A stretch of 64,000 nt of DNA from an uncultured Lachnospiraceae bacterium (GCA_934339365.1 CAKRHW010000006.1:1-64000), one strand, 5' to 3'; counted from the first letter of the stretch, positions 17,697 through 27,080 are shown. A program made the numbers and translations. Notes: a model not told the origin generated them from the letters alone.

Positions 17697-18596
17697 TTAT
17701 GATTGCCTGATCTGTTCATTCTTTATATTTGACCCAAAATTCCAGAAACGCTCCGCTGCTGCTGTCATTACCTGAAAATGTTTTTTTACAAGAAAAACCT
17801 TTGACTCATGAACCGGTTCAATAATTTTGCTATAAGTCAGATTCTCTTTATTAATCAGATTCTTCGCACTCTCCGGGCATATAATCATTCCCAGATTATG
17901 CTGTGCAAGCTCCATTACAGATGTAATCGAATTATATACACAAAAAATATTTCTTTCCATAGAACTCTCATTAAACCAATTATTGATTTCATGTTGAACC
18001 AGCTGTCGAATTGGAATCATGAGTGGTTCTGTCTTTAATCTCTCTAATGGAATTCCTTCTGTCTGATCTGCCAGCGGGTGCTCCTTACTATACACAACAA
18101 TCCATGGTTCCTGATACAAAAATACACGATCATAATTCTCCATGTTAAATGGCTCCCGAACCACACCAACATCCACCAGATTCTTCTCTAGTCTTTCCTG
18201 TATATCATCACCAGTACCTGTCCATATCTGAAAGTGAATCTTAGGTGCTATCTCATGGAACTCTTCAATAATTCGAGAAAGAATACTTCCTCCACATGTC
18301 TCAGTTGTTCCAATGGAAACCGTCCCATATTCATTATTCCCCATCTTCTCTAATTGTTGCTCAGTCTTCTCTACAAGAAGTAAAATCTCTTCTGCCTGTT
18401 GCTTCAGAAAATATCCTTCCTCTGTCAGTTGCAATTGCTTTCCACCACGAATAAATAATGTAACACCCAATTCTTCTTCTAGTTGTTTCATCTGTCTGCT
18501 CAATGGTGGCTGTGCCATACAAAGCTTTGCCGCAGCTTTTGTAAAATTGCGTTCCTGAGCCGTCATAAGAAAATACTTCAGTGCCTTAATATCCAT
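17697..18596 (-). CDS. LysR family transcriptional regulator
   Basis: A 299-residue LTTR: N-terminal winged helix MDIKALKYFLMTAQERNFTK with AAAKLCMAQPPLSRQMKQLE, then a periplasmic-binding-like effector domain starting near residue 90 (GTVSIGTTETCGG). The ATG at 18596 is preferred, with AAAGGA nine bases upstream, over an in-frame ATG at 18614. It is upstream of fchA-folD on the same strand with a 49-bp gap, so it may be co-transcribed; its target is unknown. Confidence 0.92.
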   Translation of the reverse strand: MDIKALKYFLMTAQERNFTKAAAKLCMAQPPLSRQMKQLEEELGVTLFIRGGKQLQLTEEGYFLKQQAEEILLLVEKTEQQLEKMGNNEYGTVSIGTTETCGGSILSRIIEEFHEIAPKIHFQIWTGTGDDIQERLEKNLVDVGVVREPFNMENYDRVFLYQEPWIVVYSKEHPLADQTEGIPLERLKTEPLMIPIRQLVQHEINNWFNESSMERNIFCVYNSITSVMELAQHNLGMIICPESAKNLINKENLTYSKIIEPVHESKVFLVKKHFQVMTAAAERFWNFGSNIKNEQIRQS

Positions 18597-18721
18597 GAAA
18601 CTCATTCCTTTCATTGCACCATCTTCATACCTAAAAAGTATTAATACCTATATATTATATGTATTTTGCTATAGTTGTCAAGTGTGCTATAATGCAAAAT
18701 GCACGAAAGGGGGTTTTTCAT

Positions 18722-19078
18722 TTGAATACGAAACAAAGCCGCGAATGTGCCATTCACTTTATTATGGCATTTCAGTGGTGCTGTTTCAAGGGAACTGGCA
18801 GTTACAATTGCTCAACTATTTTTTCAACAAATAATTTACGACAATTCATCACTGCAACCACTTATTATTTTTATAGCAAAGAATCAGAACATCTTAATAA
18901 ACTAAAATTTTATGGTTTTACATTACTTTCTTATCATGCAGGTGTTGCATTCTCATATCTCGCCTGGTCCTTCTTACATATTTCAAGTATTTACCTGTGT
19001 CTGATTCCTCTCCCGGTTGCTTTCCTTTTAATTACATATGAAATAAATCTTTCCTCCGCAGTTGAAATGAACGGCTGA
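18722..19078 (+). CDS. Hypothetical small membrane protein or remnant
   Basis: AAAGGGGG lies eight bases before a TTG at 18722, and a TATAAT promoter box lies upstream near 18690. This frame gives about 118 residues with two hydrophobic stretches near the C-terminus (YHAGVAFSYLAWSFL and SSIYLCLIPLPVAFLLITY). An open ATG further upstream (18659) has no ribosome site. The N-terminal half reads poorly, and another frame over the same bases also looks protein-like, so this may be a frameshifted remnant. I do not recognise the family. Confidence 0.4.
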   Translation: MNTKQSRECAIHFIMAFQWCCFKGTGSYNCSTIFSTNNLRQFITATTYYFYSKESEHLNKLKFYGFTLLSYHAGVAFSYLAWSFLHISSIYLCLIPLPVAFLLITYEINLSSAVEMNG

Positions 19079-19086
19079 GAAATTTC

Positions 19087-19125
19087 AAAAAAAGGGCATC
19101 GCAAAAGCGATACCCCATTTTTATA
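19087..19125 (-). terminator. Terminator of pckA
   Basis: On the minus strand GGGGTATCGC, loop TTTT, GCGATGCCC is followed by TTTTTTT. The stem is about 9 bp with one mismatch. It could also serve the + strand ORF before it. Confidence 0.8.
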
Positions 19126-19135
19126 TCACGATTTA

Positions 19136-20740
19136 TTATTTCTGTGGTCCAGCTGAAACTAAAGCCTTTCCTGCTGCATTTCCTTCGTATTTAGCAAAGT
19201 TCTTAATGAATCTGTCTGCTAAGTCCTTAGCCTTTGTCTCCCATTCAGAAGCATCTGCATAAGTATCACGAGGATCAAGAATTTCTGTTGCAACTCCTTC
19301 AAGTTTTGTAGGAACTTCGAAGTTGAAGAATGGAATCTTCTTTGTTGGAGCCTTTAAGATTGCACCATTTAAGATTGCATCGATAATTCCACGTGTATCC
19401 TTAATAGAGATGCGCTTTCCTGTTCCGTTCCATCCTGTGTTAACAAGATATGCCTTAGCACCGCTCTTCTCCATCTTCTTAACAAGTTCTTCTGCATACT
19501 TTGTTGGATGAAGCTCTAAGAATGCCTGTCCGAAGCAAGCTGAGAATGTTGGAGTTGGCTCTGTAATTCCACGCTCTGTTCCGGCAAGTTTTGCTGTAAA
19601 TCCAGATAAGAAGTAGTACTGTGTCTGCTCTGGTGTAAGGATAGATACTGGAGGAAGTACTCCAAATGCATCTGCTGATAAGAAGATTACGTTCTTAGCT
19701 GCTGGTGCAGAAGAGATTGGACGTACAATATTCTTAATGTGATCGATTGGATAAGATACACGAGTATTCTCTGTTACGCTCTTATCTGCGAAATCAATCT
19801 TACCATCCTTATCAAGTGTAACGTTCTCAAGAAGAGCATTACGCTTAATAGCATTGTAGATGTCTGGCTCTGAATCCTTATCAAGGTTAATAACCTTCGC
19901 ATAACATCCACCTTCGAAGTTAAATACTCCGTTGTCATCCCAGCCATGTTCATCATCACCAATTAAAAGACGCTTAGGATCTGTAGAAAGTGTTGTCTTA
20001 CCTGTTCCTGAAAGACCGAAGAAGATTGCTGTGTTCTCTCCGTTCAAGTCTGTATTAGCTGAACAGTGCATAGAAGCCATTCCCTTAAGTGGAAGGAAGT
20101 AGTTCATCATAGAGAACATACCCTTCTTCATCTCTCCACCGTACCATGTATTGATAATAACCTGTTCCTTGCTTGTAATGTTAAACATAACAGCTGTCTC
20201 AGAGTTAAGTCCTAATTCCTTATAGTTTGTAACCTTAGCCTTAGAAGCATTGTAAACAACGAAATCTGGCTCGAAGTTCTCAAGTTCTTCTGCTGTTGGC
20301 TTAATGAACATATTGGTTACAAAGTGTGCCTGCCATGCTACTTCAACGATGAAACGGATAGCCATACGTGTATCCTTATTAGCTCCACAGAAAGCATCTA
20401 CAACAAAAAGTTTCTTATTAGAAAGTTCTTTGATTGCAAGATCCTTTACAGCCTTCCAAGCTTCTGGAGAAGCCTTGTGGTTGTCGTTCTTGTACTCATC
20501 GCTTGTCCACCATACTGTATCCTTTGAATTCTCATCTTCAACGATAAATTTATCCTTAGGTGAACGTCCTGTATAAATACCTGTCATTACGTTAACAGCG
20601 CCAAGTTCACTGACCTGTCCTTTTTCATATCCTTCTAATTCAGGCTTTGTCTCTTCTTCGAATAATTGATCATAAGAAGGGTTATAAACAACTTCTGTAG
20701 TTCCAGTAATACCATACTTACTTAAATCGATTTTTTTCAT
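19136..20740 (-). CDS. pckA: ATP-dependent phosphoenolpyruvate carboxykinase
   Basis: A 534-residue PckA that converts oxaloacetate and ATP to PEP and CO2, or in many anaerobes runs in the fixation direction. Visible signatures are the [11 protein letters not shown] substrate loop, the kinase-1a P-loop [11 protein letters not shown], the metal site [11 protein letters not shown] and the adenine-binding [11 protein letters not shown] segment. Length and order match the ATP (not GTP) family. Monocistronic; GAGG lies upstream of the ATG at 20740. Confidence 0.97.
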   Translation of the reverse strand: MKKIDLSKYGITGTTEVVYNPSYDQLFEEETKPELEGYEKGQVSELGAVNVMTGIYTGRSPKDKFIVEDENSKDTVWWTSDEYKNDNHKASPEAWKAVKDLAIKELSNKKLFVVDAFCGANKDTRMAIRFIVEVAWQAHFVTNMFIKPTAEELENFEPDFVVYNASKAKVTNYKELGLNSETAVMFNITSKEQVIINTWYGGEMKKGMFSMMNYFLPLKGMASMHCSANTDLNGENTAIFFGLSGTGKTTLSTDPKRLLIGDDEHGWDDNGVFNFEGGCYAKVINLDKDSEPDIYNAIKRNALLENVTLDKDGKIDFADKSVTENTRVSYPIDHIKNIVRPISSAPAAKNVIFLSADAFGVLPPVSILTPEQTQYYFLSGFTAKLAGTERGITEPTPTFSACFGQAFLELHPTKYAEELVKKMEKSGAKAYLVNTGWNGTGKRISIKDTRGIIDAILNGAILKAPTKKIPFFNFEVPTKLEGVATEILDPRDTYADASEWETKAKDLADRFIKNFAKYEGNAAGKALVSAGPQK

Positions 20741-20764
20741 CTTGTACTTGACCTCTTTTCTTTC

Positions 20765-20787
20765 ATTATAGTAGGTGCAAAAGCACC
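20765..20787 (-). promoter_or_regulatory. pckA promoter with palindrome against the -10 box
   Basis: The minus strand has TATAAT at 20770-20765. A perfect inverted repeat GGTGC-TTTT-GCACC (20787-20774) lies three bases upstream of it, inside the normal -35/-10 spacer, and no good -35 box is visible. This suggests an operator; the regulator is unknown. Confidence 0.45.
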
Positions 20788-20916
20788 AAAAGTCTGATAA
20801 GATTCCTAAAGTAAAAACTTTACTTACCTTCTGTTATTATACATGATTTGCCCATAAAATCAATAAATTTTCTTTGACTTCTTGCAAAACACAAATTTTT
20901 CAAAAAATTTCATTCC

Positions 20917-22188
20917 TTATTTTTTTAATAATGATTCAATTTTATCAATTAATGCAATATCTGCCGGCAGCCAGTTAACACTTCGAATGGTATCACCTGT
21001 CAGCCACTTCGCATCGGAAGCTTCTTTTAATACCAGATCTCCGGAAATGACATGTGCCTTCAGACAAACCATAGAAAGATGAAAAGACGGATAATCGTAT
21101 TCTATCGTATCCATTACTTCGCCTACTTCAATCTCTGTCTCAAGCTCTTCTAAGATCTCACGTCGCACTGCCTGTTGTGCAGTTTCTCCCGCTTCAATCT
21201 TACCTCCCGGGAATTCCCACTGCCCTTTCCATTCTCCATATCCTCGCTGCGTTGCAAATACCTTTGTACCCGTTTGATCAAAAATAACTGCTGCCGCAAC
21301 TCTTACTACTTTTTTCTCTGCAGATTCTTCCTGCTCTGTACCCTCTGCTTTTTCAACCCCTTCGTCCTCAATACTGACACGTTCTACATGCAATGCCAGA
21401 TATCCAATCTCCATGTCTTCTAATGGTGCACACAGTGCTTTACTTAAATGATTACATATTGTCTTTGAAAGTGCAAATGATTCTGGAAAATTAATTCTGA
21501 TATAATCATTCATATTTACTTTCAGTGATTCCTTCGTCATTGCTCTTGCTACCATATATTTTACATGATTCATCAGACGATTGTAACTAAAGGACATGAT
21601 ATTAATCTTAATCCCTTTTTGTGCTTCAATCAGGGAAACACATTCCCGGACAGCACCTGCCATCTGCATAGACAGTGCTACCGATTCTTTTTCTAAGGCA
21701 GAATGGATATGTAATGCTACATATCCAATCTCATCATCATCTACTGCAATTCCTTTTGCCTTCTTTAACATCTCACGAAGCATACAGGCAATCTTATACT
21801 CCGCATGGAATAGCACCTTAATATCATCTGTCAGTGGGTTCGATATCTGTTCCCCATTCTGAATACGTTTTACTGCAAATGCAATATGATCTGCCATCGG
21901 GAATAAAATACTACGGTCAATTTTTCCAAATCGAGCCTCTGCCTCATTCAATATTGCATTCGCCATCTCAAAATACTCAGGCTCTACACTCTTTATCAGT
22001 TTCTCTGCATCACCCTTTGCAGATGTACTCTGGAGGGAATAGATACTGCATTCAAGAGGACGTTCCATCTCTTCTCCGACCTTTTTCCCGAATCCTATTC
22101 CCTTTCCTAGTAGTACATATTCTTTTTTATCCTGGTTATCAATTACAATCACACCATTATGATTCAAAACTTTACAAATACGATACAT
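20917..22188 (-). CDS. BglG/GlcT-type PRD antiterminator fused to a Nudix hydrolase
   Basis: Domains in order: CAT RNA-binding domain (1-60, YRICKVLNHNGVIVID with LLGKGIGFGKK), PRD1 (about 70-170, with the paired histidines in PMADHIAF and VALHIHSAL), PRD2 (about 175-285, with YLALHVERV), an acidic linker rich in Glu (285-300), and a C-terminal MutT-like Nudix domain (about 300-423) with WEFPGGKIEAGET and RREILEELE, a good GX5EX7REUXEE box. The ATG at 22188 has GGGAGGGG upstream. It follows ptsI, and the ptsG leader has a matching RAT. The first half should control ptsG antitermination by PTS phosphorylation; a Nudix tail is not part of the usual family and its role is unknown. Confidence 0.9.
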   Translation of the reverse strand: MYRICKVLNHNGVIVIDNQDKKEYVLLGKGIGFGKKVGEEMERPLECSIYSLQSTSAKGDAEKLIKSVEPEYFEMANAILNEAEARFGKIDRSILFPMADHIAFAVKRIQNGEQISNPLTDDIKVLFHAEYKIACMLREMLKKAKGIAVDDDEIGYVALHIHSALEKESVALSMQMAGAVRECVSLIEAQKGIKINIMSFSYNRLMNHVKYMVARAMTKESLKVNMNDYIRINFPESFALSKTICNHLSKALCAPLEDMEIGYLALHVERVSIEDEGVEKAEGTEQEESAEKKVVRVAAAVIFDQTGTKVFATQRGYGEWKGQWEFPGGKIEAGETAQQAVRREILEELETEIEVGEVMDTIEYDYPSFHLSMVCLKAHVISGDLVLKEASDAKWLTGDTIRSVNWLPADIALIDKIESLLKK

Positions 22189-22270
22189 GCCTTCCCCTCC
22201 CTTCAATTCTCATCTCTAAGAATTGATGCTTTTTTCAGCGATTCCAACTCCACGAAGGCATCTGTTTTCT

Positions 22271-23902
22271 TTATACCTCTGTGTCTGAATATTCGCAGAT
22301 TTTCTTTCTTAACTTTAAGATCATAGATGGTGCTACGGAAAGCTCATCTATTCCCATCTTTAAAAATGTCTCTGTAAGTTCTAGATCTCCACCAAGTTCT
22401 CCACAAATACCTGCCCAGATTCCATATTTGTGTGCATTCTCTGCCACCATCTGAATCATCCGTAAAATTGCTTTATGATGTGCCTGATAAAAATCATCCA
22501 GACTCTCATTCTGACGGTCAATGGCAAGTGTGTACTGTGTCAGATCATTCGTTCCAATGCTGAAGAAATCTACCATCTGTGCTAATTCATCACTAATCAT
22601 CACAGCTGCAGGAGTCTCTATCATAATTCCCTGTTCCGGAATTTTGTAAGGTATCCCCTTCTGTTCTAATTCTTCCTTCACTTCATCCACAATCGCATAG
22701 ATTTTCTCCACCTCTTCTGTAGATGTTATCATTGGATACATTACTGATAGATTACCATAAACTGCTGCACGAAACAAGGCACGAAGCTGAGTTTTAAAAA
22801 TATCCGGTTGTTTTAAACAAATACGAATGGCACGATATCCCATTGCCGGATTATCCTCTTTTGCAAAGTGAAAATAATCTGCCTGTTTATCCGCACCGAT
22901 ATCGAGTGTACGAATAATTACCTTCTTACCGGCCATCGTCTGAACTGCCTGTTTATAAGCGGCAAACTGCTCCTCCTCCGTTGGAAAATCATTTTTTCCC
23001 AGATACAGAAATTCACTTCGGAACAATCCCACGCCTTCTGCATCATTCGCAAGTACATTGGCAAGATCTGATACATTTCCGATATTCGCATACAAATGAA
23101 TCTTTCTGCCATCTTTTGTAACAGTTTCTTTTCCTTTGTACTCCTGTAAAAGCTTGTTTTTCTCTGCTTCTTCCTGCATTTTCTGCTTCGTCTCTTCACA
23201 GACTTCATCGGTTGGTTCAAAAATAACCTTTCCGGAAAATCCATCTACAATCGCCTGACAACCATTTGTAACCTGTTCTATCTCTAATGGTGTACTGACC
23301 AGTGCCGGAATATTCATCATTCTTGCCAGAATTGCAGTGTGGGAATTCGTAGAACCATGCACCGTTACAAATGCAAGAATCTTATCTTTATCCATTTGTA
23401 CTGTCTCACTCGGACTCAGATCATCTGCAATGATAATTGCCGGATCCATACTGCTAAAATCTACTGTTGCAACACCTTTTAGATTATTTACCAGACGATT
23501 TGAAATATCCTTAATATCTGCAGATCTTGCTTTCATATATTCATCATCCATGCTTGCAAATATCTGTGAAAAATTATCGCCTGTCACCGCTACTGCATAT
23601 TCTGCATTCACGCTCTCGGTACGAATCATATTCTGAATCGACTCTTGAAAATCATCGTCATCAAGCATCATCTGATGCACTTCAAAAATTGCTGCATTGG
23701 CTTCTCCAACTTCCTTCAATGCTTTCTCATATAACTTCTGCAGCTGAGCCTTCGAATCTTCTACAGCCTGCTTTACCCTCTCTATTTCTTTTTCCGGATC
23801 CTGTGCTTTTTCTCTTTTAATCTGAACATCATCTTTTTTCAAAACCACAACCGGTCCCATTGTAATTCCCTTATAAACTGATTTTCCAATATATTCTTTC
23901 AT
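22271..23902 (-). CDS. ptsI: PTS enzyme I
   Basis: Enzyme I passes phosphate from PEP to HPr in the cytoplasm. The N-terminal HPr-binding and phospho-His domain carries VTVHGSTNSHTAILAR (active His), and the C-terminal PEP-binding barrel has RTLDIGADKQ and the catalytic AGICGELGGD Cys region. The ATG at 23902 is preferred (AAGGAG upstream) over one three codons earlier, giving 543 aa, normal length. It starts 26 bases after the ptsH stop. Confidence 0.97.
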   Translation of the reverse strand: MKEYIGKSVYKGITMGPVVVLKKDDVQIKREKAQDPEKEIERVKQAVEDSKAQLQKLYEKALKEVGEANAAIFEVHQMMLDDDDFQESIQNMIRTESVNAEYAVAVTGDNFSQIFASMDDEYMKARSADIKDISNRLVNNLKGVATVDFSSMDPAIIIADDLSPSETVQMDKDKILAFVTVHGSTNSHTAILARMMNIPALVSTPLEIEQVTNGCQAIVDGFSGKVIFEPTDEVCEETKQKMQEEAEKNKLLQEYKGKETVTKDGRKIHLYANIGNVSDLANVLANDAEGVGLFRSEFLYLGKNDFPTEEEQFAAYKQAVQTMAGKKVIIRTLDIGADKQADYFHFAKEDNPAMGYRAIRICLKQPDIFKTQLRALFRAAVYGNLSVMYPMITSTEEVEKIYAIVDEVKEELEQKGIPYKIPEQGIMIETPAAVMISDELAQMVDFFSIGTNDLTQYTLAIDRQNESLDDFYQAHHKAILRMIQMVAENAHKYGIWAGICGELGGDLELTETFLKMGIDELSVAPSMILKLRKKICEYSDTEV

Positions 23903-23928
23903 AATACCCATCTCCTTTGTCTTTGAGA

Positions 23929-24186
23929 TTATAGATTTGCCTCAAAAAATGCTTTAATTCCTTCACATGCAGCTTCTTCATCCGGTCCCTCTACCTCAAC
24001 TGTAATTTCCTGTCCGCATTTTACTGCTAATCCCATAAGTGCCATCAGCTTTGTGGCTTCAGCCTTTTTTCCTTCCTTATTGATTACAATTTTACTTTCA
24101 TATTTCTTTGCTTCTTTTACAAGCATTCCTGCTGGTCTTGCGTGGATTCCAAGTTCGTCCTTAATTGTGTAAACAAAATTCTTCAT
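23929..24186 (-). CDS. ptsH: HPr phosphocarrier protein, lacking Ser46
   Basis: An 85-residue HPr with the active-site His in DELGIHARPAG. The region normally holding the regulatory serine (K-S-I-M-G in Bacillus HPr) reads T-K-L-M-A in KAEATKLMALMGLAV, so Ser46 is replaced by Lys and HprK/P-type phosphorylation there is impossible. The ATG at 24186 has AGGTGAT upstream. It is placed between ptsG and ptsI, the classic order. Confidence 0.95.
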   Translation of the reverse strand: MKNFVYTIKDELGIHARPAGMLVKEAKKYESKIVINKEGKKAEATKLMALMGLAVKCGQEITVEVEGPDEEAACEGIKAFFEANL

Positions 24187-24255
24187 AATAATCACCTATT
24201 ACCTTTCTGTATTTGTATTTGTATTTATATTTTTATTTTTATTAAATTACTGTGT

Positions 24256-24298
24256 CAAAAGGTCTGCTCCCACCTGTGCCCGCACAGTCGTGGGAGAC
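24256..24298 (-). terminator. Stable hairpin with short U-run between ptsG and ptsH
   Basis: On the minus strand GTCT-CCCAC-CTGTGC pairs with GCACAG-GTGGG-AGAC (a near-continuous stem of about 15 bp with small bulges), followed by CTTTTGAC. It probably acts as a partial terminator or mRNA-processing/stability element separating ptsG from ptsHI. A TTGACA follows immediately and may start ptsH transcription. Confidence 0.5.
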
Positions 24299-24323
24299 TG
24301 GCCTTCAAATTCGCCCCGAAATC

Positions 24324-26471
24324 TTATGATTCATAGCGAATAATCGCAAATAACGGATCTCCTGCTTTGATTTCTCCATTTGCAAGGAGTTGAATCTCCT
24401 GATTATCTTCTAATTCGGTACATAAAACCGGTGAGCAAAGTGATGGAGCATGTTTTTTAATATAATCTAAATCTAACGATAAGAGTTTGTCACCCTTTTT
24501 CACCTTCTGTCCATTTTCAACATAGCTTGTAAATCCCTCTCCGTTCAATGCAACGGTGTCAATTCCAATATGAAGTAACATTGAAATTCCACTGTCTGTT
24601 GCAAATCCAATGGCATGTTTTGTATCAAAGACGAATACAACTTCTCCATCTTCCGGAGCAACAATGGTAGCTTCTGTTGGTGTTACTACTGCACCATCAC
24701 CCATCATTTTTCCGGCAAATCCTTCATCTGGTGCCGTCGATAAGTCTGCTGCAATTCCTGTGATTGGACTTGAGATGACAATTGTTTCTGCTATCTTTCT
24801 ATCCTCTTTTTTTGTTTCCTTTGGTTCTTCCATTTTCTTCTCCTGTACTTCTGATTCTACAGGATTTGCTGCCTCTTCTTCCGGTGCGTTTTCTAAATAA
24901 TCTTCCAGATTTGACTTAATCACAGTTACTCGTGGTCCATAAATAACCTGAACACCATTTCCTTTGTGAATTACACCGGATGCTCCTGTTGCCTTTAATA
25001 ATCCATCATCCACAAGGTCTGCCTGATATACTGTACAACGAAGTCTGGTTGCACAACAGTCTACATCGGAAATATTTTTCTTTCCTCCAAGTCCTCTTAC
25101 GATATTTGCAGAAAGTTCATCTTCTATCTGCTGCTTTGTTTCTCCACTCTTCTTCGCATTGACATCAGCTCTTGTATAAAGCTTTACTTCATCCGAATCT
25201 TCTCTACCCGGTGTCTTTAAATTCAATTTCTTGATTAAGAAGCTGAATAAGAAGTAATAAACAATAAAGTAACCGATTCCGACAATTACAATCCAGATCC
25301 AGCTTGTCTTTTTATTGCCCTGTAAAATACCAAACAGGAACATATCAATCAATCCACCTGAAAATGTCATACCAACACCGACATTAAATACATGCATCAG
25401 CATATAGGCAAGTCCTGCAAACACACAATGAATTCCATAAAGTAAAGGTGCTACAAAGATAAATGTGAATTCCAAAGGTTCTGTAATACCTGTCAACATA
25501 GAAGTAAGTGCTGCTGAAATAAGTAATCCCTGTACTGCCTTTCTCTTCTCAGGCTTTGCTGTACGATACATGGCAAGTGCTGCTCCCGGAAGTCCGAAAA
25601 TCATTAATGGGAACTTACCTGACATAAATCTGGTTGCGGATACTGCAAAATGTTCTACGGAAGGATCTGATAACTGTGCAAAGAAAATATTCTGGGCACC
25701 TTCTACTACATGTCCTGCTACTTCTAATGATCCACCTACACCTGTCTGCCAGAATGGAAGGTAGAACACATGATGAAGTCCAAATGGAATTAATAATCGT
25801 TCCATAAATCCATATACCCAGGTACCTGCATAACCGGATTTTAATACGACATCACCGATTGCATAAATTCCTGACTGAATTGGTGGCCAGATAAAGTACA
25901 TTAAAATACCAACCAGTACAAATACAAGTCCGGAAATAATCGGTACAAATCTTGTTCCACCAAAGAAGGATAATACCTGTGGAAGTTCAATCTTATAAAA
26001 CTTATTATGAAGTGCTGCCACTCCAAGTCCAACAATGATACCTCCAAATACACCCATCTGTAAGGAAGTGATTCCACAAACATCTGTGGTAGCTCCGGCA
26101 AGCATTTCCTTTGCTCCACCATTCACTGTGATCAATGCACTGATTGATGCATGCATAATGAAAAATGAAACAACCGCTGCTAATGCTGCAACTTCTTTTT
26201 CTTTCTTCGCCATACCTATGGCTACACCCATGGCAAATATAATCGGCAGGTTCGTAAATATAATATTGCCTGCTGCATTCATAACCTGTAAAATCTTATT
26301 TAATACGGTTCCAGGTCCCATGATGCCTAATAATCCATATGTTTTTAACATCGTCTCATTTGTAAAAGATCCACCAAGTCCTAATAATAAACCAGCAATT
26401 GGAAGGATCGCAATTGGAAGCATAAAGGATCTTCCAACTCTTTGCAAAACGCCAAAAATCTTATCTTTCAT
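24324..26471 (-). CDS. ptsG: PTS glucose-type transporter, EIICBA
   Basis: A 715-residue permease that imports and phosphorylates glucose (or a related sugar). Domains: membrane EIIC (about 1-420) starting MKDKIFGVLQRVGRSFMLP; EIIB near 460-530 with the phospho-Cys in DCCATRLRC; and C-terminal EIIA near 580-715 with the phospho-His in LLHIGIDTVALNG. The ATG at 26471 has AGAGGA six bases upstream and is preferred over the ATG at 26510. It is controlled by the RAT/terminator switch in its leader and followed by ptsH, ptsI and the antiterminator gene. Confidence 0.95.
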   Translation of the reverse strand: MKDKIFGVLQRVGRSFMLPIAILPIAGLLLGLGGSFTNETMLKTYGLLGIMGPGTVLNKILQVMNAAGNIIFTNLPIIFAMGVAIGMAKKEKEVAALAAVVSFFIMHASISALITVNGGAKEMLAGATTDVCGITSLQMGVFGGIIVGLGVAALHNKFYKIELPQVLSFFGGTRFVPIISGLVFVLVGILMYFIWPPIQSGIYAIGDVVLKSGYAGTWVYGFMERLLIPFGLHHVFYLPFWQTGVGGSLEVAGHVVEGAQNIFFAQLSDPSVEHFAVSATRFMSGKFPLMIFGLPGAALAMYRTAKPEKRKAVQGLLISAALTSMLTGITEPLEFTFIFVAPLLYGIHCVFAGLAYMLMHVFNVGVGMTFSGGLIDMFLFGILQGNKKTSWIWIVIVGIGYFIVYYFLFSFLIKKLNLKTPGREDSDEVKLYTRADVNAKKSGETKQQIEDELSANIVRGLGGKKNISDVDCCATRLRCTVYQADLVDDGLLKATGASGVIHKGNGVQVIYGPRVTVIKSNLEDYLENAPEEEAANPVESEVQEKKMEEPKETKKEDRKIAETIVISSPITGIAADLSTAPDEGFAGKMMGDGAVVTPTEATIVAPEDGEVVFVFDTKHAIGFATDSGISMLLHIGIDTVALNGEGFTSYVENGQKVKKGDKLLSLDLDYIKKHAPSLCSPVLCTELEDNQEIQLLANGEIKAGDPLFAIIRYES

Positions 26472-26666
26472 AATATTCCTCTCTTCCTTGAAAAGCAAAG
26501 TTTCAAACATTCAATTGTTTTAGTGTATCCATTTTTGAATCTTTATAATCATACGAATTCCCATGCATCCTGGCTGATTTCATCTGCTTTGCTGTCTCTG
26601 GTCTCTTCGTATAGGAAAGTGGAACTTGCTTACGGCCGATTGCAAACATCCTTTTTTTGTAGATAT

Positions 26667-26743
26667 TAAAAAAAGGCACTAACCTACATAAATATCCAAA
26701 AATATCTATGAACGGTTAATGCCTGCATTATCAGTTACACACC
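26667..26743 (-). promoter_or_regulatory. RAT antiterminator and overlapping intrinsic terminator in the ptsG leader
   Basis: The 30-nt element 26743-26714 on the minus strand starts GGTGTGTAACTG and ends AATGCAGGCATTAACC, the shape of LicT/GlcT ribonucleic antiterminators. Its last 11 bases AGGCATTAACC are also the 5' arm of a terminator whose 3' arm GGTTAGTGCCT (26684-26674) is followed by eight U. Thus RAT folding and terminator folding exclude each other. Binding of the CAT domain of the downstream antiterminator protein should open ptsG expression. Confidence 0.9.
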
Positions 26744-26759
26744 AACTATTTATAGTTGT

Positions 26760-26788
26760 ATAGTAGCATAAGATTGCAAAATTGTCAA
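26760..26788 (-). promoter_or_regulatory. ptsG promoter
   Basis: The minus strand has TTGACA (26788-26783), exactly 17 bases, and TACTAT (26765-26760). The start near 26753 is about ten bases before the RAT element. Confidence 0.8.
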
Positions 26789-26819
26789 TAGGTTTTTTGT
26801 GGTTTACAAGTTAATTTGT

Positions 26820-27080
26820 TTAAAAAAATTTTATTTCTTTTGCTAAGCTAAAAGGAATTATTTCTCCAGGTTTTGTCTCACCGTATGCTCTTTCAGCATG
26901 CATGTAATCCACAATATCTTTTGCCTTATAATCTTTAAACTTTGCTATCACTTTATCCAATATAGCTTTTTCTCCATCTGATAATACGGAATAATCCATA
27001 TTAGCAGTTGGATATACATGAAGCATAGTATCGTAATTGTAACTCATTTCCTCTTGAACATTTAAGTTTTCTAAATTCAT
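26820..27080 (-). CDS. Panacea (DUF4065/SocA-like) C-terminal domain protein, probably truncated
   Basis: About 86 residues from the ATG at 27080 (a TTG at 27098 is an alternative). The C-terminal half, LSDGEKAILDKVIAKF followed by DIVDYMHAERAYGETKPGE and IIPFSLAKEI, matches the end of Panacea/DUF4065 domains found in antitoxin and phage-associated proteins. The N-terminal part of the domain (normally 150 or more residues in total) is missing, so this is either a remnant or a short variant. It follows the helicase gene by 77 bases on the same strand. Confidence 0.6.
   Translation of the reverse strand: MNLENLNVQEEMSYNYDTMLHVYPTANMDYSVLSDGEKAILDKVIAKFKDYKAKDIVDYMHAERAYGETKPGEIIPFSLAKEIKFF

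Noticed and set aside
20880..20916. Terminator after the antiterminator-Nudix gene
   Set aside because: Only an A/T palindrome (AAATTTTT...AAAAATTT) is present, with no GC stem; too weak to call.
24256..24298. Strong stem between ptsG and ptsH considered as a riboswitch
   Set aside because: It is a simple long hairpin with no conserved core or alternative fold; terminator/processing element is the simpler reading.
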